A DNA stretch of 64,000 bases from Helicobacter cetorum. Lineage in GTDB: Bacteria > Campylobacterota > Campylobacteria > Campylobacterales > Helicobacteraceae. The notes below the pieces were generated by a model. It was not told the DNA's origin and did no database searches. It saw only the letters and a program-made list of their open reading frames with translations. Position 1 is the stretch's first letter. Each line of letters begins with the position of its first letter. Positions 38,700-52,931 of the stretch are shown here, one piece after another. The stretch covers positions 1 to 64,000 of the forward strand of contig NZ_FZMR01000008.1 of assembly GCF_900198405.1 (NCBI RefSeq). Direction: 5' to 3'. Made by a program: the position numbers and the translations under genes.

Positions 38700-39067
38700 T
38701 TTTTAAATAAAATTAATTCATAAGAATCAGTAGGGGTCTTTAAATTTTTCGTTAAGATCGTGTTATCTTTAGAGTGTTTGTGAAGAGCGTTTTGTAATTC
38801 TCTATTTAAGCTATCTAATTCGTCTAATTTTTCTTTCAAGCGTAAAATAATATCTACGCCCGCTAGATTAACCCCCATATCTCTTGTAAGGCGTAAAATA
38901 GTCTTAATTTTATCAATATCTCGTTGAGAATACAGACGCATTTTTCCGTCGGTTCTACTAGGCTCTATCAAGCCTTCTTTTTCATATTGCCGCAAGGTTT
39001 GAGGATGCACATCTAGGATTTTAGCTACAACGCTAATTAAATAAAGCGGTTCATCATAATCACACAT
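38696..39067 (-). CDS. hspR: Heat-shock repressor HspR (MerR family)
   Basis: This 123-residue MerR-type repressor has an N-terminal winged helix (LYLISVVAKILDVHPQTLRQYEKEGLIEPSRTDGKMRLYSQRDIDKI), then a coiled coil (LKEKLDELDSLNRELQNAL), and a Lys-Lys C-terminus. HspR represses chaperone operons in H. pylori, including its own, with CbpA as co-modulator. A HAIR-like operator at 39991-40011 lies in the shared promoter. It is 10 bases downstream of cbpA. Confidence 0.96.
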   Translation of the reverse strand: MCDYDEPLYLISVVAKILDVHPQTLRQYEKEGLIEPSRTDGKMRLYSQRDIDKIKTILRLTRDMGVNLAGVDIILRLKEKLDELDSLNRELQNALHKHSKDNTILTKNLKTPTDSYELILFKK

Positions 39068-39077
39068 GACATATCCC

Positions 39078-39941
39078 TTATAATTCTTTTTCTAATAACG
39101 CTTTTAATTCACTAGATAATTCTTCAACTTTAGGCAAGATTAAACGAGCCTGTAAATACAAATCTCCTGTATGCGAAGTTTTTCTATTTTTAACCCCTTG
39201 GGCTTTAATACGGAATTTTTGCATAGCTTTTGTGTTAGGTGGAATGGTTAAGGTTAGGGTTTTATGCCAAGCCACGATTTCAATTTTACCCCCAAAAAGA
39301 GCCGTTTTTAAGGGTAAATCAAAGATTTGAATAATATCATCTTTTTCACGCCTATAAATTTCATCTTCTTCAATATGGATTTGTAAGAGCAAATCACCCC
39401 TAGTCATTCGCCCCATTTTCCCCTTATTACGCACCCTAATTTTTTCGCCTTCTTCTACGCCGATAGGGATTTTGATACTAAAGGTCTCATTATTGATGGT
39501 TACTTGTTTTTTATTACCCAAAATCGTATCTAGCACAGAAACATTGAGATGAGTAACCATATCTAAATTTTCAGCCTCAAAGTTAGAAAAACCAAAATTA
39601 GAGAACCCTTGAGAAGTGCCAAAGCCTTGTGAAAAGCCTCCCCTTCCAAAAATAGAGCTTAAAATATCGTCTAAATTTTCGCTAGAACCACGACTTCTAG
39701 CAAAATCGCTAAAGTGTTGTCCGCCAAACATATTGTCTCCAAATTGGTCGTATTGACGGCGTTTTTCTTCATCGCTTAAAATTTCATAAGCGGCGTTGAT
39801 TTCTTTAAATTTTTCTTCGGCTTCTTTAGTCTTATTCAAATCAGGATGGTATTGTCTAGCCAAACGGCGATAGGATTTTTTGATTTCATCTTGACTGGCG
39901 TTTTCGCTCACATTTAAAGTTTGGTATAAACTCTTACTCAT
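39078..39941 (-). CDS. cbpA: Co-chaperone CbpA (DnaJ-like)
   Basis: This 287-residue J-domain protein without a zinc domain has a J domain at residues 1-70 with the HPD triad ([13 protein letters not shown]), a Gly/Phe-rich linker ([25 protein letters not shown]) and two beta-rich substrate-binding domains ([19 protein letters not shown]). It stimulates DnaK and in H. pylori also increases HspR binding to its operators. It is the first gene of the operon with hspR and rarA. Confidence 0.95.
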   Translation of the reverse strand: MSKSLYQTLNVSENASQDEIKKSYRRLARQYHPDLNKTKEAEEKFKEINAAYEILSDEEKRRQYDQFGDNMFGGQHFSDFARSRGSSENLDDILSSIFGRGGFSQGFGTSQGFSNFGFSNFEAENLDMVTHLNVSVLDTILGNKKQVTINNETFSIKIPIGVEEGEKIRVRNKGKMGRMTRGDLLLQIHIEEDEIYRREKDDIIQIFDLPLKTALFGGKIEIVAWHKTLTLTIPPNTKAMQKFRIKAQGVKNRKTSHTGDLYLQARLILPKVEELSSELKALLEKEL

Positions 39942-39981
39942 GGATACTTACCTTTAAAATAGTTTTATTGGAGTGAATGCT

Positions 39982-40011
39982 ATCATAAATCTTTAGTGTT
40001 AGTCAATCAAG
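39982..40011 (-). promoter_or_regulatory. cbpA operon promoter with HAIR-type HspR operator
   Basis: On the minus strand CTTGATT-GACTAAC-ACTAAAG (40011-39991) matches the HAIR inverted repeat CTTGAGT-N7-ACTCAAG at 6 of 7 bases in each arm with the exact 7-base spacer. A TATGAT -10 follows at 39987-39982. The operator thus covers the -35 and spacer of the promoter, where HspR would block polymerase. Confidence 0.8.
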
Positions 40012-40157
40012 TTAGTTGATAATTATTGCTAATTTATCTTTAATTGAAAGGTTTTTCAAGGTTTCAGCACGATTAAATCTAATTTTTATTACAATATTGA
40101 ATTTTAAGATAGTAGAGGCTATCCAATCTTACTTGCTAAAACAGAGACTAACTTTTA

Positions 40158-41402
40158 ATGAAATATAAAAGAAAGCGTTATTATTTTTTATGGTGTGGAT
40201 TATTTTTAGGACTATTACCTTTAAAAGCTTTAGATATTAAGGTTAGTCCCTTTGGTCATTTAGGACTTTTATACAATCAAGGGGCACAGAAAAATCCGCA
40301 TAGTTATGTGGGGTTTTTGGCACGCCTTGGAGTGGATTTTTCTCTAAGTAATGGGTGGTCGTTTGGCATTGGAGCTATTGGGGCTTGGAATGCTTATAAC
40401 AAACAGCGTTTAGCAAATGTTTATATTAGTTTGGGTAATCTCTTTGGTAGCGTTCATAATGTGCAACCATATTTGAGCGCAGGGGATTTATCTGATATTT
40501 ATGCTAAGTATTTTTCTAAGCATTTGAAAATTGCTGGGGGGCGTTACAATACGGATTTTGTGGATTTTGATTGGATTGGGGGCAATATTCAAGGGGCATC
40601 TATTGCTATAGAGCAGAGTCAATCGGTGCGTTATTTTGGTATCTTTATGGATAGCATGCTTTATAATGGGCATCAAGTCAATAAAGAACAAGGCAATCGT
40701 ATCGCCACTACTTTAAACACTCTAGCCTCTTATGACCCTGTTTCAAAAGGTCTTTATGTTGGAGGGGAAGTGTTTGCACTAGGTGCAGAATATCAAAAAA
40801 AGGGTTTTAAGGCTGTTCCTTTTGTTTTGATAGATACTCGCTTACCTATGCCTTCAAAGACGGCTTTAGTGCAAGTAGGGGGTAAAATGGAATATACCAC
40901 TTCTATCGCTAAAGGTCTTACTTCACATACTCTTGTGCAAGGCATGTATCAATATGGCAATACTGATGCAAGCACTAATGCTAGAAACGCCGGCTTGTTT
41001 ATGATAGACCAAACCTTTAAATACAAGATTTTTAATTTTGGCATGGGTTTTTATATTGTTCCAGCACCAAATAATAAGGGCTATTTATGGACTTTTAGTG
41101 ATAGGACAAAGTTCTATGGTCGTGGGATTAATGCCCCTGGTGTGCCAGCCATTTATTTTGCTAACTCCACGATTTCAGGCTATGTGTTTGGGGGGTTGAA
41201 GACTAAAAGGGTGCGTTTAGATGCCATGATAGCTTTTGGAGATTACCAAGAATATTCTTTAATGAGTAGCTATAGGATTTGGACTTATAAAAGTTTGGCT
41301 TTTGATGCGGGTGGAGGGTATGTGTATGCTTATAATTCTAAAGCGACACGAAAGAGTATAGGGAGCAGTTCTTTTGTGTTTTTTGGAAAATTTTCATTTT
41401 AG
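40158..41402 (+). CDS. Hof-like outer membrane protein
   Basis: This 414-residue protein has a signal peptide ending LLPLKALD, repeated beta-strand sequence with aromatic residues, and a C-terminal Phe (SFVFFGKFSF), the outer-membrane beta-barrel signal. Motifs HLKIAGGRYNTDFVDFDWIGGNIQGASIAI and YDPVSKG recall the Hof family of Helicobacter outer membrane proteins. It may be a porin, but substrate and role are unknown. It is divergent from the HspR-controlled operon, with a 216-base gap, and convergent with the exonuclease gene 5 bases away. In H. pylori this slot is held by another small gene set. Confidence 0.72.
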   Translation: MKYKRKRYYFLWCGLFLGLLPLKALDIKVSPFGHLGLLYNQGAQKNPHSYVGFLARLGVDFSLSNGWSFGIGAIGAWNAYNKQRLANVYISLGNLFGSVHNVQPYLSAGDLSDIYAKYFSKHLKIAGGRYNTDFVDFDWIGGNIQGASIAIEQSQSVRYFGIFMDSMLYNGHQVNKEQGNRIATTLNTLASYDPVSKGLYVGGEVFALGAEYQKKGFKAVPFVLIDTRLPMPSKTALVQVGGKMEYTTSIAKGLTSHTLVQGMYQYGNTDASTNARNAGLFMIDQTFKYKIFNFGMGFYIVPAPNNKGYLWTFSDRTKFYGRGINAPGVPAIYFANSTISGYVFGGLKTKRVRLDAMIAFGDYQEYSLMSSYRIWTYKSLAFDAGGGYVYAYNSKATRKSIGSSSFVFFGKFSF

Positions 41403-41407
41403 AAAAT

Positions 41408-42211
41408 TTAGGGCTTATGCTTGCGAAAATAGGGTTTTTTATGCTTGAAGTGAGGTTCCCAAAGCTTGATTATGCCATGCTGAATCATTTGATGCATATT
41501 CACTAAGCGCATGTTTAACAAAGCCTTTTTTGTTGCCTCTTCATCGCTTAATTTTTCTTTAGTTTTAAAGGCTTGAATGGTTTGTCTCCATAATTCAGCC
41601 TCATCGGCTTGGTCGTTTAAAAAATCTTTATAATTGACTTCTCCAATTCCTTTAACCCCTCTAATATTATCCCCTTTATCTCCTACCACACACTGATAGT
41701 AGGCAAAAAAACATGCCTCTTTTTTACTGACATTTAAAAAGGTTTCTGTTTTGAGATTGAAATGAGAGCCTCTGTTAGAATATAAAACATCTTTATCCAT
41801 GCTTGCTATGATGTAGTGGTTAGGGTTTTTCTTTTTATAATAAGAGATGATGTCATCAGCCTCATACTCAAAACAATGCTCGCCTTGAATTTTAGCCCCT
41901 TTTTTTAAGGGGTATTTTTCAATTAAAGCGATTTTAAGGGCTTTTAAGAGCGCTCTAAAATCATCATCAAATTTGCGTCGTTTTTGCTTGTAGTAATCGC
42001 ATAGTTGGTAGCGAAAACTCTCTCTGCCTCTAGTGATAAAAAAAAGAGTTTTAGAGCAATTAGTCTTACGCATGATAGATAGGATTTGAGTGGTAAGAAA
42101 GATTACGCCCACTTCTTGCAAGCTACAAGTTGCAAATTTTTTAGGGAGTGTTTTATTAGAAAGCAAGCGTCTTACAATATTAGGAATCACGCAATCAATG
42201 TCCAAAAGCAA
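41408..42211 (-). CDS. 5'-3' exonuclease/flap nuclease family protein (HP1022-like)
   Basis: This 267-residue nuclease has the PolA-exonuclease fold: LLDIDC at the N-terminus (first metal Asp), EYEADDIISYY (acidic cluster), IIASMDKDVLYSN, and the helix-hairpin-helix GDKGDNIRGVKGIGE with the metal Asp pair. It probably removes RNA primers or flaps and stands apart from DNA polymerase I. I took the TTG start at 42211 because LLDID aligns with the family start. The frame stays open upstream to 42268 with no ATG, so an ATT or ATC start after AAGGA is another option. Confidence 0.88.
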   Translation of the reverse strand: MLLDIDCVIPNIVRRLLSNKTLPKKFATCSLQEVGVIFLTTQILSIMRKTNCSKTLFFITRGRESFRYQLCDYYKQKRRKFDDDFRALLKALKIALIEKYPLKKGAKIQGEHCFEYEADDIISYYKKKNPNHYIIASMDKDVLYSNRGSHFNLKTETFLNVSKKEACFFAYYQCVVGDKGDNIRGVKGIGEVNYKDFLNDQADEAELWRQTIQAFKTKEKLSDEEATKKALLNMRLVNMHQMIQHGIIKLWEPHFKHKKPYFRKHKP

Positions 42212-42404
42212 GGTTTGGTTTTGCTTGGGGTGCTTTCTTTTTTGGGACGCTTGTTTAATGATAAATCCTTAATATAATCAATTTTTAATTTTACAAATTA
42301 TGAAAAAAGCATTCGGTATTATAACAAGATATTTTAATTCTTTGTTGTTTTAAAAGGCTTATTTTGGGGTTATCTAAGTAAGCCTATAAGGGCTTAGAAA
42401 GAGT

Positions 42405-44578
<2,174 letters not shown>

Positions 44579-44618
44579 TTAAAAAAGGTGTGTTTTCTTT
44601 GTATAGCTTTCATTGAAA

Positions 44619-46049
44619 TCACTTAACCAAAATAGTGCGATAACCTTGATTCAAATCAAAGATTAAGAAACGCTTGGGTTTGCCTTTATATTTGTCTAGG
44701 GCATGGTTGAAATTAGCGACATTCTTAATCTCTACATCTTCAATTCTAGTGATGATATTACCTTGTCTAAAGCCGACTTGTTCTGCTGGAGAGTTCTCTT
44801 TCACTTGATTGATGATTACCCCTTGAATTTCATCAGGTAAGCGCATGGATTTTTTAGCTTTTGGGGTTAAATCTTCTACTTTAAGCCCACTCACTTGACC
44901 TTGTCCATTACCTTGAGTAGAGGTTGTTTCTTTTTTGTTGGGGTTTTTTCTCTCTGCTAGGGTGAGTGTGAAAGTGCGTTCTTTTTTGTCTCTAATGACC
45001 TTTAAAGTAACCCTTTGGTTAGGTAGCATAGAGCCGATGAGGTTTTTTAGTTCGTTAGAATTTTTAACTTTTTTGCCATTCACTTCAGTGATTAAATCCC
45101 ACACTAAAATTCCTGCTCTTTTAGCTGGAGAGTCTTTTTCTACGCTAATAACTACAGCTCCTTCTTTGCCATCATAAGAGCTTTGTAAATCATTGTTAGC
45201 ATCTTGTAAGCCTACGCCTAAATAGCCTCTTTCAATTTTTCCGGTTTTAATGAGTTGAGAAACAATATTTTTAACCATGTTAGAAGGGATAGCAAAGCCA
45301 ATGCCATGGTTGCCTCCGGTTTTTGAAATAATAGCAGTGTTAATTCCAATAAGTCCCCCACGACTATCAATTAAAGCACCTCCAGAATTGCCCGGATTGA
45401 TAGAGGCGTCAGTTTGGATATAATTTTCGTAATTATTGAGATTGATTCCGCTTTTATTTAGTGCCGAAACAATACCTTGAGTAACCGTTTCGCCTACACC
45501 AAAAGGATTACCAATAGCAAAAACTAAATCGCCTACTAAAATATCATTAGAATCAGAAAATTTGATTGTAGGTAGATTGTCTTTTGTAATGCGAATTACG
45601 GCTAAATCACTATCTGCATCGGTGCCAACAAGTGAGGCAGAGTATTCTTTGGTGCTACCGGGTATGGTAACTGTGATTTTATCCGCCTCATTAATTACAT
45701 GGTTATTGGTAACAATATAGCCATCTTTAGAGATAATCACTCCACTACCTAAAGCTCTTTCTATTCTGTCCTTAGGCACTGCACCACCTAAATCCCCAAA
45801 AAATTGTTGGAAGAATGGGTCGCTAAACATACCCCCACCCATAAAATTATTTTTAATCTTCTTTTCAGTGGAGATGTTAACGACTGCTTTAATAGAGTCT
45901 TTAATAGAGTCGTGGTAAGAATAAATCGTATCATCTTTAGAGGGAACGCTCACTCGCTCTTTGACTTTTGGCATGTCTTGGATTTCAATATTATGAGCGT
46001 TTAGGTTTAAAGCTAGGGCTAATGAAATAAAAAAGGCTTTTTTCATCAT
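44619..46049 (-). CDS. htrA: Periplasmic/secreted serine protease HtrA
   Basis: This 476-residue DegP-type protease has a signal peptide (KKAFFISLALALNLNA), a trypsin-like domain with the triad His in IVTNNHVIN, Asp in DADSDLAVI and Ser in INPGNSGGAL, and two PDZ domains (GYLGVGLQD... and LKVEDL...GVIINQVKENSPAEQ). H. pylori HtrA is also secreted and cuts E-cadherin. ATG 46049 is chosen: AAGGA is 8 bases upstream, against 2 bases for ATG 46055. The proteolytic and PDZ parts are intact. Confidence 0.97.
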   Translation of the reverse strand: MMKKAFFISLALALNLNAHNIEIQDMPKVKERVSVPSKDDTIYSYHDSIKDSIKAVVNISTEKKIKNNFMGGGMFSDPFFQQFFGDLGGAVPKDRIERALGSGVIISKDGYIVTNNHVINEADKITVTIPGSTKEYSASLVGTDADSDLAVIRITKDNLPTIKFSDSNDILVGDLVFAIGNPFGVGETVTQGIVSALNKSGINLNNYENYIQTDASINPGNSGGALIDSRGGLIGINTAIISKTGGNHGIGFAIPSNMVKNIVSQLIKTGKIERGYLGVGLQDANNDLQSSYDGKEGAVVISVEKDSPAKRAGILVWDLITEVNGKKVKNSNELKNLIGSMLPNQRVTLKVIRDKKERTFTLTLAERKNPNKKETTSTQGNGQGQVSGLKVEDLTPKAKKSMRLPDEIQGVIINQVKENSPAEQVGFRQGNIITRIEDVEIKNVANFNHALDKYKGKPKRFLIFDLNQGYRTILVK

Positions 46050-46102
46050 GGTCATTTTCCTTCAGTGCTAAATAATAGATTTCAAAATAAAATTAAAAGA
46101 GA

Positions 46103-47524
46103 TTATATCAAATCTCTTTGCATTTTCTTGTTTTGCTTGGTTTTTTGTGTGAAATGGTAGCCAATATAACAAATTAAAGCAAAAATAAGCGTTAAAATCA
46201 TGCCAATGCGTTGTTCTTTATCCATTGCTGAACCAATCACGCCTATAACACAGCCTGTAATGCCTACAATTTGTAAGAAAGGCAAGAAAGGAGCCTTATA
46301 GGGCAAATCATCTAAAGAGTTTCCTGCTTTTAGGTATTGCCTACGGAATGCGTATTGTGAAACAGATACGCTCACCCACACAATAATCACCGTGAAACTA
46401 ATCACATTAATAAAAGCCTCTACAATGCTTTCTTTGGCATAAATTTGAGTTAGAAGCCCTATAAGAGAGAAAGCGATAGAAAAATACATGGCGTTTATGG
46501 GTGTGCCTTGTTTATTGAGTTTAGAAAACACGCTAAAAAACATTTTTTGTTGAGAAAGTCCATAAATCATACGACTTGCTCCATAAAGCCCTGAATTAGC
46601 AGTAGAAAACATCGCTGTAATAATAACGGCGTTCATAATATCCGCTACATAAGGGATTCCAACCCCTACAAAAGGCAAATTAATGCGTTCTAAAACACTT
46701 ACAAAAGGGCTTTGTGTAATAGAAGAATCATTCATGGGTAAAAAAACTGAAATCACAAACACAGAGCCTAAAAAGAAAAATACAATCCGCCATAAAGTTG
46801 CTTTAATCGCTTTTGGCATAACTTCGCTTGCATTTTTAGTCTCGCCTACAGCTACGCCAATGACTTCTGTGCCAGTGAAAGCAAAAATAACAGCGAGCAT
46901 AGCGCTAAAAACAGCTGTGCTACCATTAGGAAAAAAGCCTTTATCGCCAAAATGAAAGTTGGCAAAAATAGAACTAAACCCATTTAAATAGATTTGATAG
47001 ATAATGCCAATAACTCCAATGCCTATAAAAGCGATAACAGCTAGGACTTTAATGAGGCTAAAAACAAATTCGCCTTCGGCAAAAATTTTAACCGAAAAAA
47101 AATTTAATAAAAACACCAAAAGAATACAAGTAATGACCCAATAATGAATAGGGATAGTAGGAAACCAGCGCTGCATAAGCATGCCAATAGCGATATATTC
47201 TAATGCAACTGTAATCACCCAACCAAGCCAATACATCCAAAAAACCATGTAGCCTGTGCTAGGTCCTATGAATTTAGCCGCATAGTCGCCAAAACTTCCT
47301 GTAGTAGGATAAAAACTCGCTAATTCGCCCAAAGAGAGCATGATACAATAGACCACAAGCCCCCCAAAACAATAAGCTATTAATGTCCCTAAGGGGCCTG
47401 CACTTGCGATATTCCCCCCAGTGCCTACAAAAAGACCTGTGCCAATAGCTCCCCCAAAGGCAATCATTAAGAGATGACGCATTTTCATGTCTCTTTTAAG
47501 CCCGCCTTGCTCTTCTTTTTCCAT
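46103..47524 (-). CDS. rocE: Amino acid permease, APC family (HP1017/RocE-like)
   Basis: This 473-residue transporter has twelve predicted spans. The N-terminal segment reads HLLMIAFGGAIGTGLFVGTGGNIASAGPLGTLIAY, the GxG-type APC motif of basic or neutral amino acid permeases, and FAFTGTEVIGVAVGETKNASEVMPKAI is the family's span 6 signature. Older H. pylori annotation names it RocE; the exact substrate is not provable from sequence. A strong AGGAGG site is 6 bases before the ATG and a TATAAT box is at 47565-47560 (minus strand). Confidence 0.92.
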   Translation of the reverse strand: MEKEEQGGLKRDMKMRHLLMIAFGGAIGTGLFVGTGGNIASAGPLGTLIAYCFGGLVVYCIMLSLGELASFYPTTGSFGDYAAKFIGPSTGYMVFWMYWLGWVITVALEYIAIGMLMQRWFPTIPIHYWVITCILLVFLLNFFSVKIFAEGEFVFSLIKVLAVIAFIGIGVIGIIYQIYLNGFSSIFANFHFGDKGFFPNGSTAVFSAMLAVIFAFTGTEVIGVAVGETKNASEVMPKAIKATLWRIVFFFLGSVFVISVFLPMNDSSITQSPFVSVLERINLPFVGVGIPYVADIMNAVIITAMFSTANSGLYGASRMIYGLSQQKMFFSVFSKLNKQGTPINAMYFSIAFSLIGLLTQIYAKESIVEAFINVISFTVIIVWVSVSVSQYAFRRQYLKAGNSLDDLPYKAPFLPFLQIVGITGCVIGVIGSAMDKEQRIGMILTLIFALICYIGYHFTQKTKQNKKMQRDLI

Positions 47525-47559
47525 GCGACACCTCCTAAAAAATAAAAATATGAAAAGAG

Positions 47560-47565
47560 ATTATA
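47560..47565 (-). promoter_or_regulatory. Promoter of the amino acid permease gene
   Basis: TGTTATAATC on the minus strand places TATAAT at 47565-47560, about 36 bases before the ATG at 47524, with AGGAGG in between (47536-47531). Confidence 0.6.
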
Positions 47566-47620
47566 ACAAAATCTTAAACTATAACTAAAATGAGACCAAA
47601 AAGCTAGAGAGAGTTTTTAA

Positions 47621-48163
47621 TTATTGTTCTTTATAATACTTAATAGCGTAGTCTAGCCCTGAATATAGGGTTGCAAAAACAGCGATAGCTACAAAAACAT
47701 GAGCATAAGTAAAATTAGCTAGTAGAGAGGATATGGCTAAGACTTGAAACACGGTCTTATATTTGCCTAATTTGCTTACAGCAATATCTCTTTGTTCATT
47801 AGCAGCTAAGACTCTAAGCCCTGAAATAAAAAATTCACGCCCTAAAATGATAAAGGGAATCCATGCATCCACACGCCCTAAATGCACCAATCCTAAAAAA
47901 GCAGATAGAATAAGCATTTTGTCTGCTAGAGGGTCAAAGACCTCTCCAAAGCGCGATTTCGCCTTATAACTTCTAGCAATATAGCCATCTAACAAATCCG
48001 TGAGTGCCGCAAATAGAAAAATAAAAGTAGCAAGCGCATTGATTTTTTCAAGGGTAAAACTAGCAAAATAAGTATGCGTATTTAAAAGCAAGAATAAAAG
48101 AAATAGCGCTAAAAGTATGCGTGAAATCGTTAAGAAATTAGGTAAAAGTTTTAAGAATCTCAT
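47621..48163 (-). CDS. pgsA: CDP-diacylglycerol-glycerol-3-phosphate 3-phosphatidyltransferase
   Basis: This 180-residue membrane enzyme makes phosphatidylglycerol phosphate. The CDP-alcohol phosphotransferase signature is complete: DLLDGYIARSYKAKSRFGEVFDPLADK (D-G-x2-A-R-x8-G-x3-D-x3-D). The first lines read LPNFLTISRILLALFLLFLL, typical of PgsA. It overlaps the previous gene by 4 bases (ATGA). Confidence 0.96.
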   Translation of the reverse strand: MRFLKLLPNFLTISRILLALFLLFLLLNTHTYFASFTLEKINALATFIFLFAALTDLLDGYIARSYKAKSRFGEVFDPLADKMLILSAFLGLVHLGRVDAWIPFIILGREFFISGLRVLAANEQRDIAVSKLGKYKTVFQVLAISSLLANFTYAHVFVAIAVFATLYSGLDYAIKYYKEQ

Positions 48164-48777
48164 TGTTTTAAATAAACTTGTGAAAAATGCAAAAAAGAAC
48201 GCCCTAGTAAGATTAAGGCGATACTCATCAAAACCATAGCAATAGCCAAAAGAGCCATGCTAAGAAACTGCCCTACTAAAACGCCTACTAATGCCAACAT
48301 CATAGAAAAAAGTAATAATCTAAACCCTACAAAAAAATTTTTCTCTTTGGTGCAGAAACTAAGTTCTCTATAAAGTCTGTATAAATAAAAAATAGAAAGG
48401 GCATTGCCTATTAGCGAGAGAGTATTTTTTTGACTAGGGAGCAAGTAGCCTAGTAAGGAGCATAGAGCCACAACCACAAAACTAAAAGTAAAACATTCAA
48501 ATATGTATAAGTTACGGCTTAGCTTAGAAAGTTGATAAAAACCAATCGCTCCAGCAATAAAACCTAAAGCACATAGCAAGAAAGCGAGCAAAAAGAGATA
48601 GGCAAAGGGGTGTTGACTGACAAATAATGAGGTAACTTGCGAGGCTTTCATTCCGCTAAATGCGATGAAAAGAATACAAAAAATAACTGCACTTAAGGGT
48701 GCAAAGAAATAATAGAGTAGGCACTTTTTAATGAATTGCAACTCTTTGCTGTGGTTGATATGGATAGTATTTTGCAA
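48160..48777 (-). CDS. Hypothetical multispanning membrane protein (HP1015-like)
   Basis: This 205-residue protein has about six membrane spans and short loops; I recognise no family motif. The first span is LLYYFFAPLSAVIFCILFIAFSG, and the last is LLAIAMVLMSIALILLGRSFL. It is coupled to pgsA by a 4-base overlap and starts 9 bases after the reductase stop codon. It is kept in this place in H. pylori, so a role in the envelope is plausible but unproven. Confidence 0.8.
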   Translation of the reverse strand: MQNTIHINHSKELQFIKKCLLYYFFAPLSAVIFCILFIAFSGMKASQVTSLFVSQHPFAYLFLLAFLLCALGFIAGAIGFYQLSKLSRNLYIFECFTFSFVVVALCSLLGYLLPSQKNTLSLIGNALSIFYLYRLYRELSFCTKEKNFFVGFRLLLFSMMLALVGVLVGQFLSMALLAIAMVLMSIALILLGRSFLHFSQVYLKQ

Positions 48778-48786
48778 AAAAAGTCT

Positions 48787-49590
48787 TTACTTAAAGGTGG
48801 TTCCACCATCTACGACAATGGTTTGTCCAGTAAGCCAAGCGCTTTGCTTTTCATCACATAGAAAATACGCTGCTCCGGCTAAATCATCAGGATTACCCAT
48901 GCGTTTTAGAGGGGATTGCTCTTCTACTTTTTCCTTAATTTCAGCATAATCAGGGAATGCCTTTAGGGCGTCTGTATCAATAGGCCCTCCGCTAACAGCA
49001 TTCACTCTAATATTAAATTCGCCTAAGTCTGTGGCAGCGTATTTAATCATGGTTTCTACAGCGTTTTTGGAGTTACCATGTCCAGCATAGTTTGGCATAT
49101 AGACAAGATTTCCTGTAGAACTTAAGCTCACAATCGCCCCACCACCAATTTTTTGCATGCGTTTAGCTGCTTCTTGAGCTCCTACAACAAAGGCTAAGAC
49201 GGTTGCAGTATAAATATTATTTAACCCCTTAGGTTTTAGGCGCATAAAAGGAGCAAACCCTCCTACAACCGAACGCCCATAAATAATAGCATTAGAAATA
49301 AAAAAATCCACTCTATCAAAATCAGCATCAATTTGCTTAAAAAGTTCCGTGTATTGCTCTGGCTCTAAGACATTAAGGGGGTATGCTTTGGCTTTAATGG
49401 AATACTTTTTTTCTACATCTTCTATAATTTTATTAGCCTCTTCAATATTTTTATTATAAGTGAAAGCAATATTCACGCCATTTTGAGCAAAGCGGTATAA
49501 TATAGCCTTGCCAATGCCTCTTGTAGCACCACTAATAACAAGCGTTCTGCCTTTCATGTGAAGGGGTTGATTGTAATGGTCTTGATTCAT
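48787..49590 (-). CDS. SDR-family oxidoreductase, FabI/FabL-like (HP1014-like)
   Basis: This 267-residue short-chain dehydrogenase has a cofactor motif [13 protein letters not shown] (TGxxxGxG variant), an active-site Ser in [10 protein letters not shown] and the Tyr-x6-Lys pair in YAGHGNSK, a spacing that fits enoyl-ACP reductases of the FabI/FabL group better than classic Y-x3-K SDRs. Early H. pylori annotation calls it 7-alpha-hydroxysteroid dehydrogenase. The start at 49590 overlaps the dapA stop (ATGA); an inner ATG at 49557 is less likely. Confidence 0.8.
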   Translation of the reverse strand: MNQDHYNQPLHMKGRTLVISGATRGIGKAILYRFAQNGVNIAFTYNKNIEEANKIIEDVEKKYSIKAKAYPLNVLEPEQYTELFKQIDADFDRVDFFISNAIIYGRSVVGGFAPFMRLKPKGLNNIYTATVLAFVVGAQEAAKRMQKIGGGAIVSLSSTGNLVYMPNYAGHGNSKNAVETMIKYAATDLGEFNIRVNAVSGGPIDTDALKAFPDYAEIKEKVEEQSPLKRMGNPDDLAGAAYFLCDEKQSAWLTGQTIVVDGGTTFK

Positions 49591-50489
49591 AAAATAACCT
49601 CATATTGTCGTAAAGTTTTTTCTAAGATTTGCAAACTCTCTTTGCTTGGAGAGACTAGGGGCAATCTATAGCTTGGAGAATGGATTAAGCCCGCAAGATA
49701 CATGGCGGTTTTTATAGGGATAGGGTTAGTTTCTATAAAAAGGGCTTGGTGCAAATCAAAAAGTTTGTTTTGAATTTCTAGGGTTTTTTGATATTCGTGC
49801 TTGAGTGCGTAATCTACCATTTGTGAAACTAAATTAGGCATTAGATTACCTGTTACTGAAATTACTCCACTGCCACCTGAAAACATAATGGAGTGATTGA
49901 GTAAATCTTCCCCACTAAAAATTTTAAAATCCTTTTCATGGTGGTGTATTTCTACTATTCTTCTTAGAGAGCCAGAGGCCTCCTTGATAGCTTTAATGTT
50001 AGAGACTTCTCTAAAAAGCTTTAAAGCAGTTGGCACTTCAATAGATACACCCGTGCGGCTTGGAACATCATAGAGCATGATAGGAATTTCTATAGATTGT
50101 GCAATAGCTTTATAATGCTCAAATAAGCCTTGTTGAGTGGGGCGGTTGTAGTAGGGGCTTACGCACAAAATAGCGTCTGCACCTATTTTTTGAGCGAACT
50201 TAGCTAAGGTTAGAGATTCGCTAGTGGCATTACTGCCTACTCCAGCTAAGACTTTCATGCGTGAATTTGAGAGTGTGGGGGTATTTTTGCAAGTTTCTAC
50301 AGCAATTTCAATACATTTCATATGCTCTTTATGAGTGAGTGTAGCGGATTCTCCGGTAGTGCCTACAGGAACGCATGCATCCATGCCTTGTTTGATTTGT
50401 CTTTTGATGAGATTTTCATAGGCGACTTCATCAACGCTTAAATCTTCTTTAAAAGGCGTGATTAATGCACTAGATGAGCTAAACTGCAT
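49587..50489 (-). CDS. dapA: 4-hydroxy-tetrahydrodipicolinate synthase
   Basis: This 300-residue enzyme of the lysine/diaminopimelate branch condenses pyruvate with aspartate semialdehyde. Seen: [28 protein letters not shown] with the catalytic Tyr, and [11 protein letters not shown] with the Schiff-base Lys. It lies between the M16 protease gene (11-base gap) and the reductase gene (4-base overlap), inside a same-strand run from pyrD to pgsA. Confidence 0.96.
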   Translation of the reverse strand: MQFSSSSALITPFKEDLSVDEVAYENLIKRQIKQGMDACVPVGTTGESATLTHKEHMKCIEIAVETCKNTPTLSNSRMKVLAGVGSNATSESLTLAKFAQKIGADAILCVSPYYNRPTQQGLFEHYKAIAQSIEIPIMLYDVPSRTGVSIEVPTALKLFREVSNIKAIKEASGSLRRIVEIHHHEKDFKIFSGEDLLNHSIMFSGGSGVISVTGNLMPNLVSQMVDYALKHEYQKTLEIQNKLFDLHQALFIETNPIPIKTAMYLAGLIHSPSYRLPLVSPSKESLQILEKTLRQYEVIL

Positions 50490-50500
50490 ATAAACTCTTC

Positions 50501-52911
<2,411 letters not shown>

Positions 52912-52931
52912 TTATTTAAACATAAGCACTA

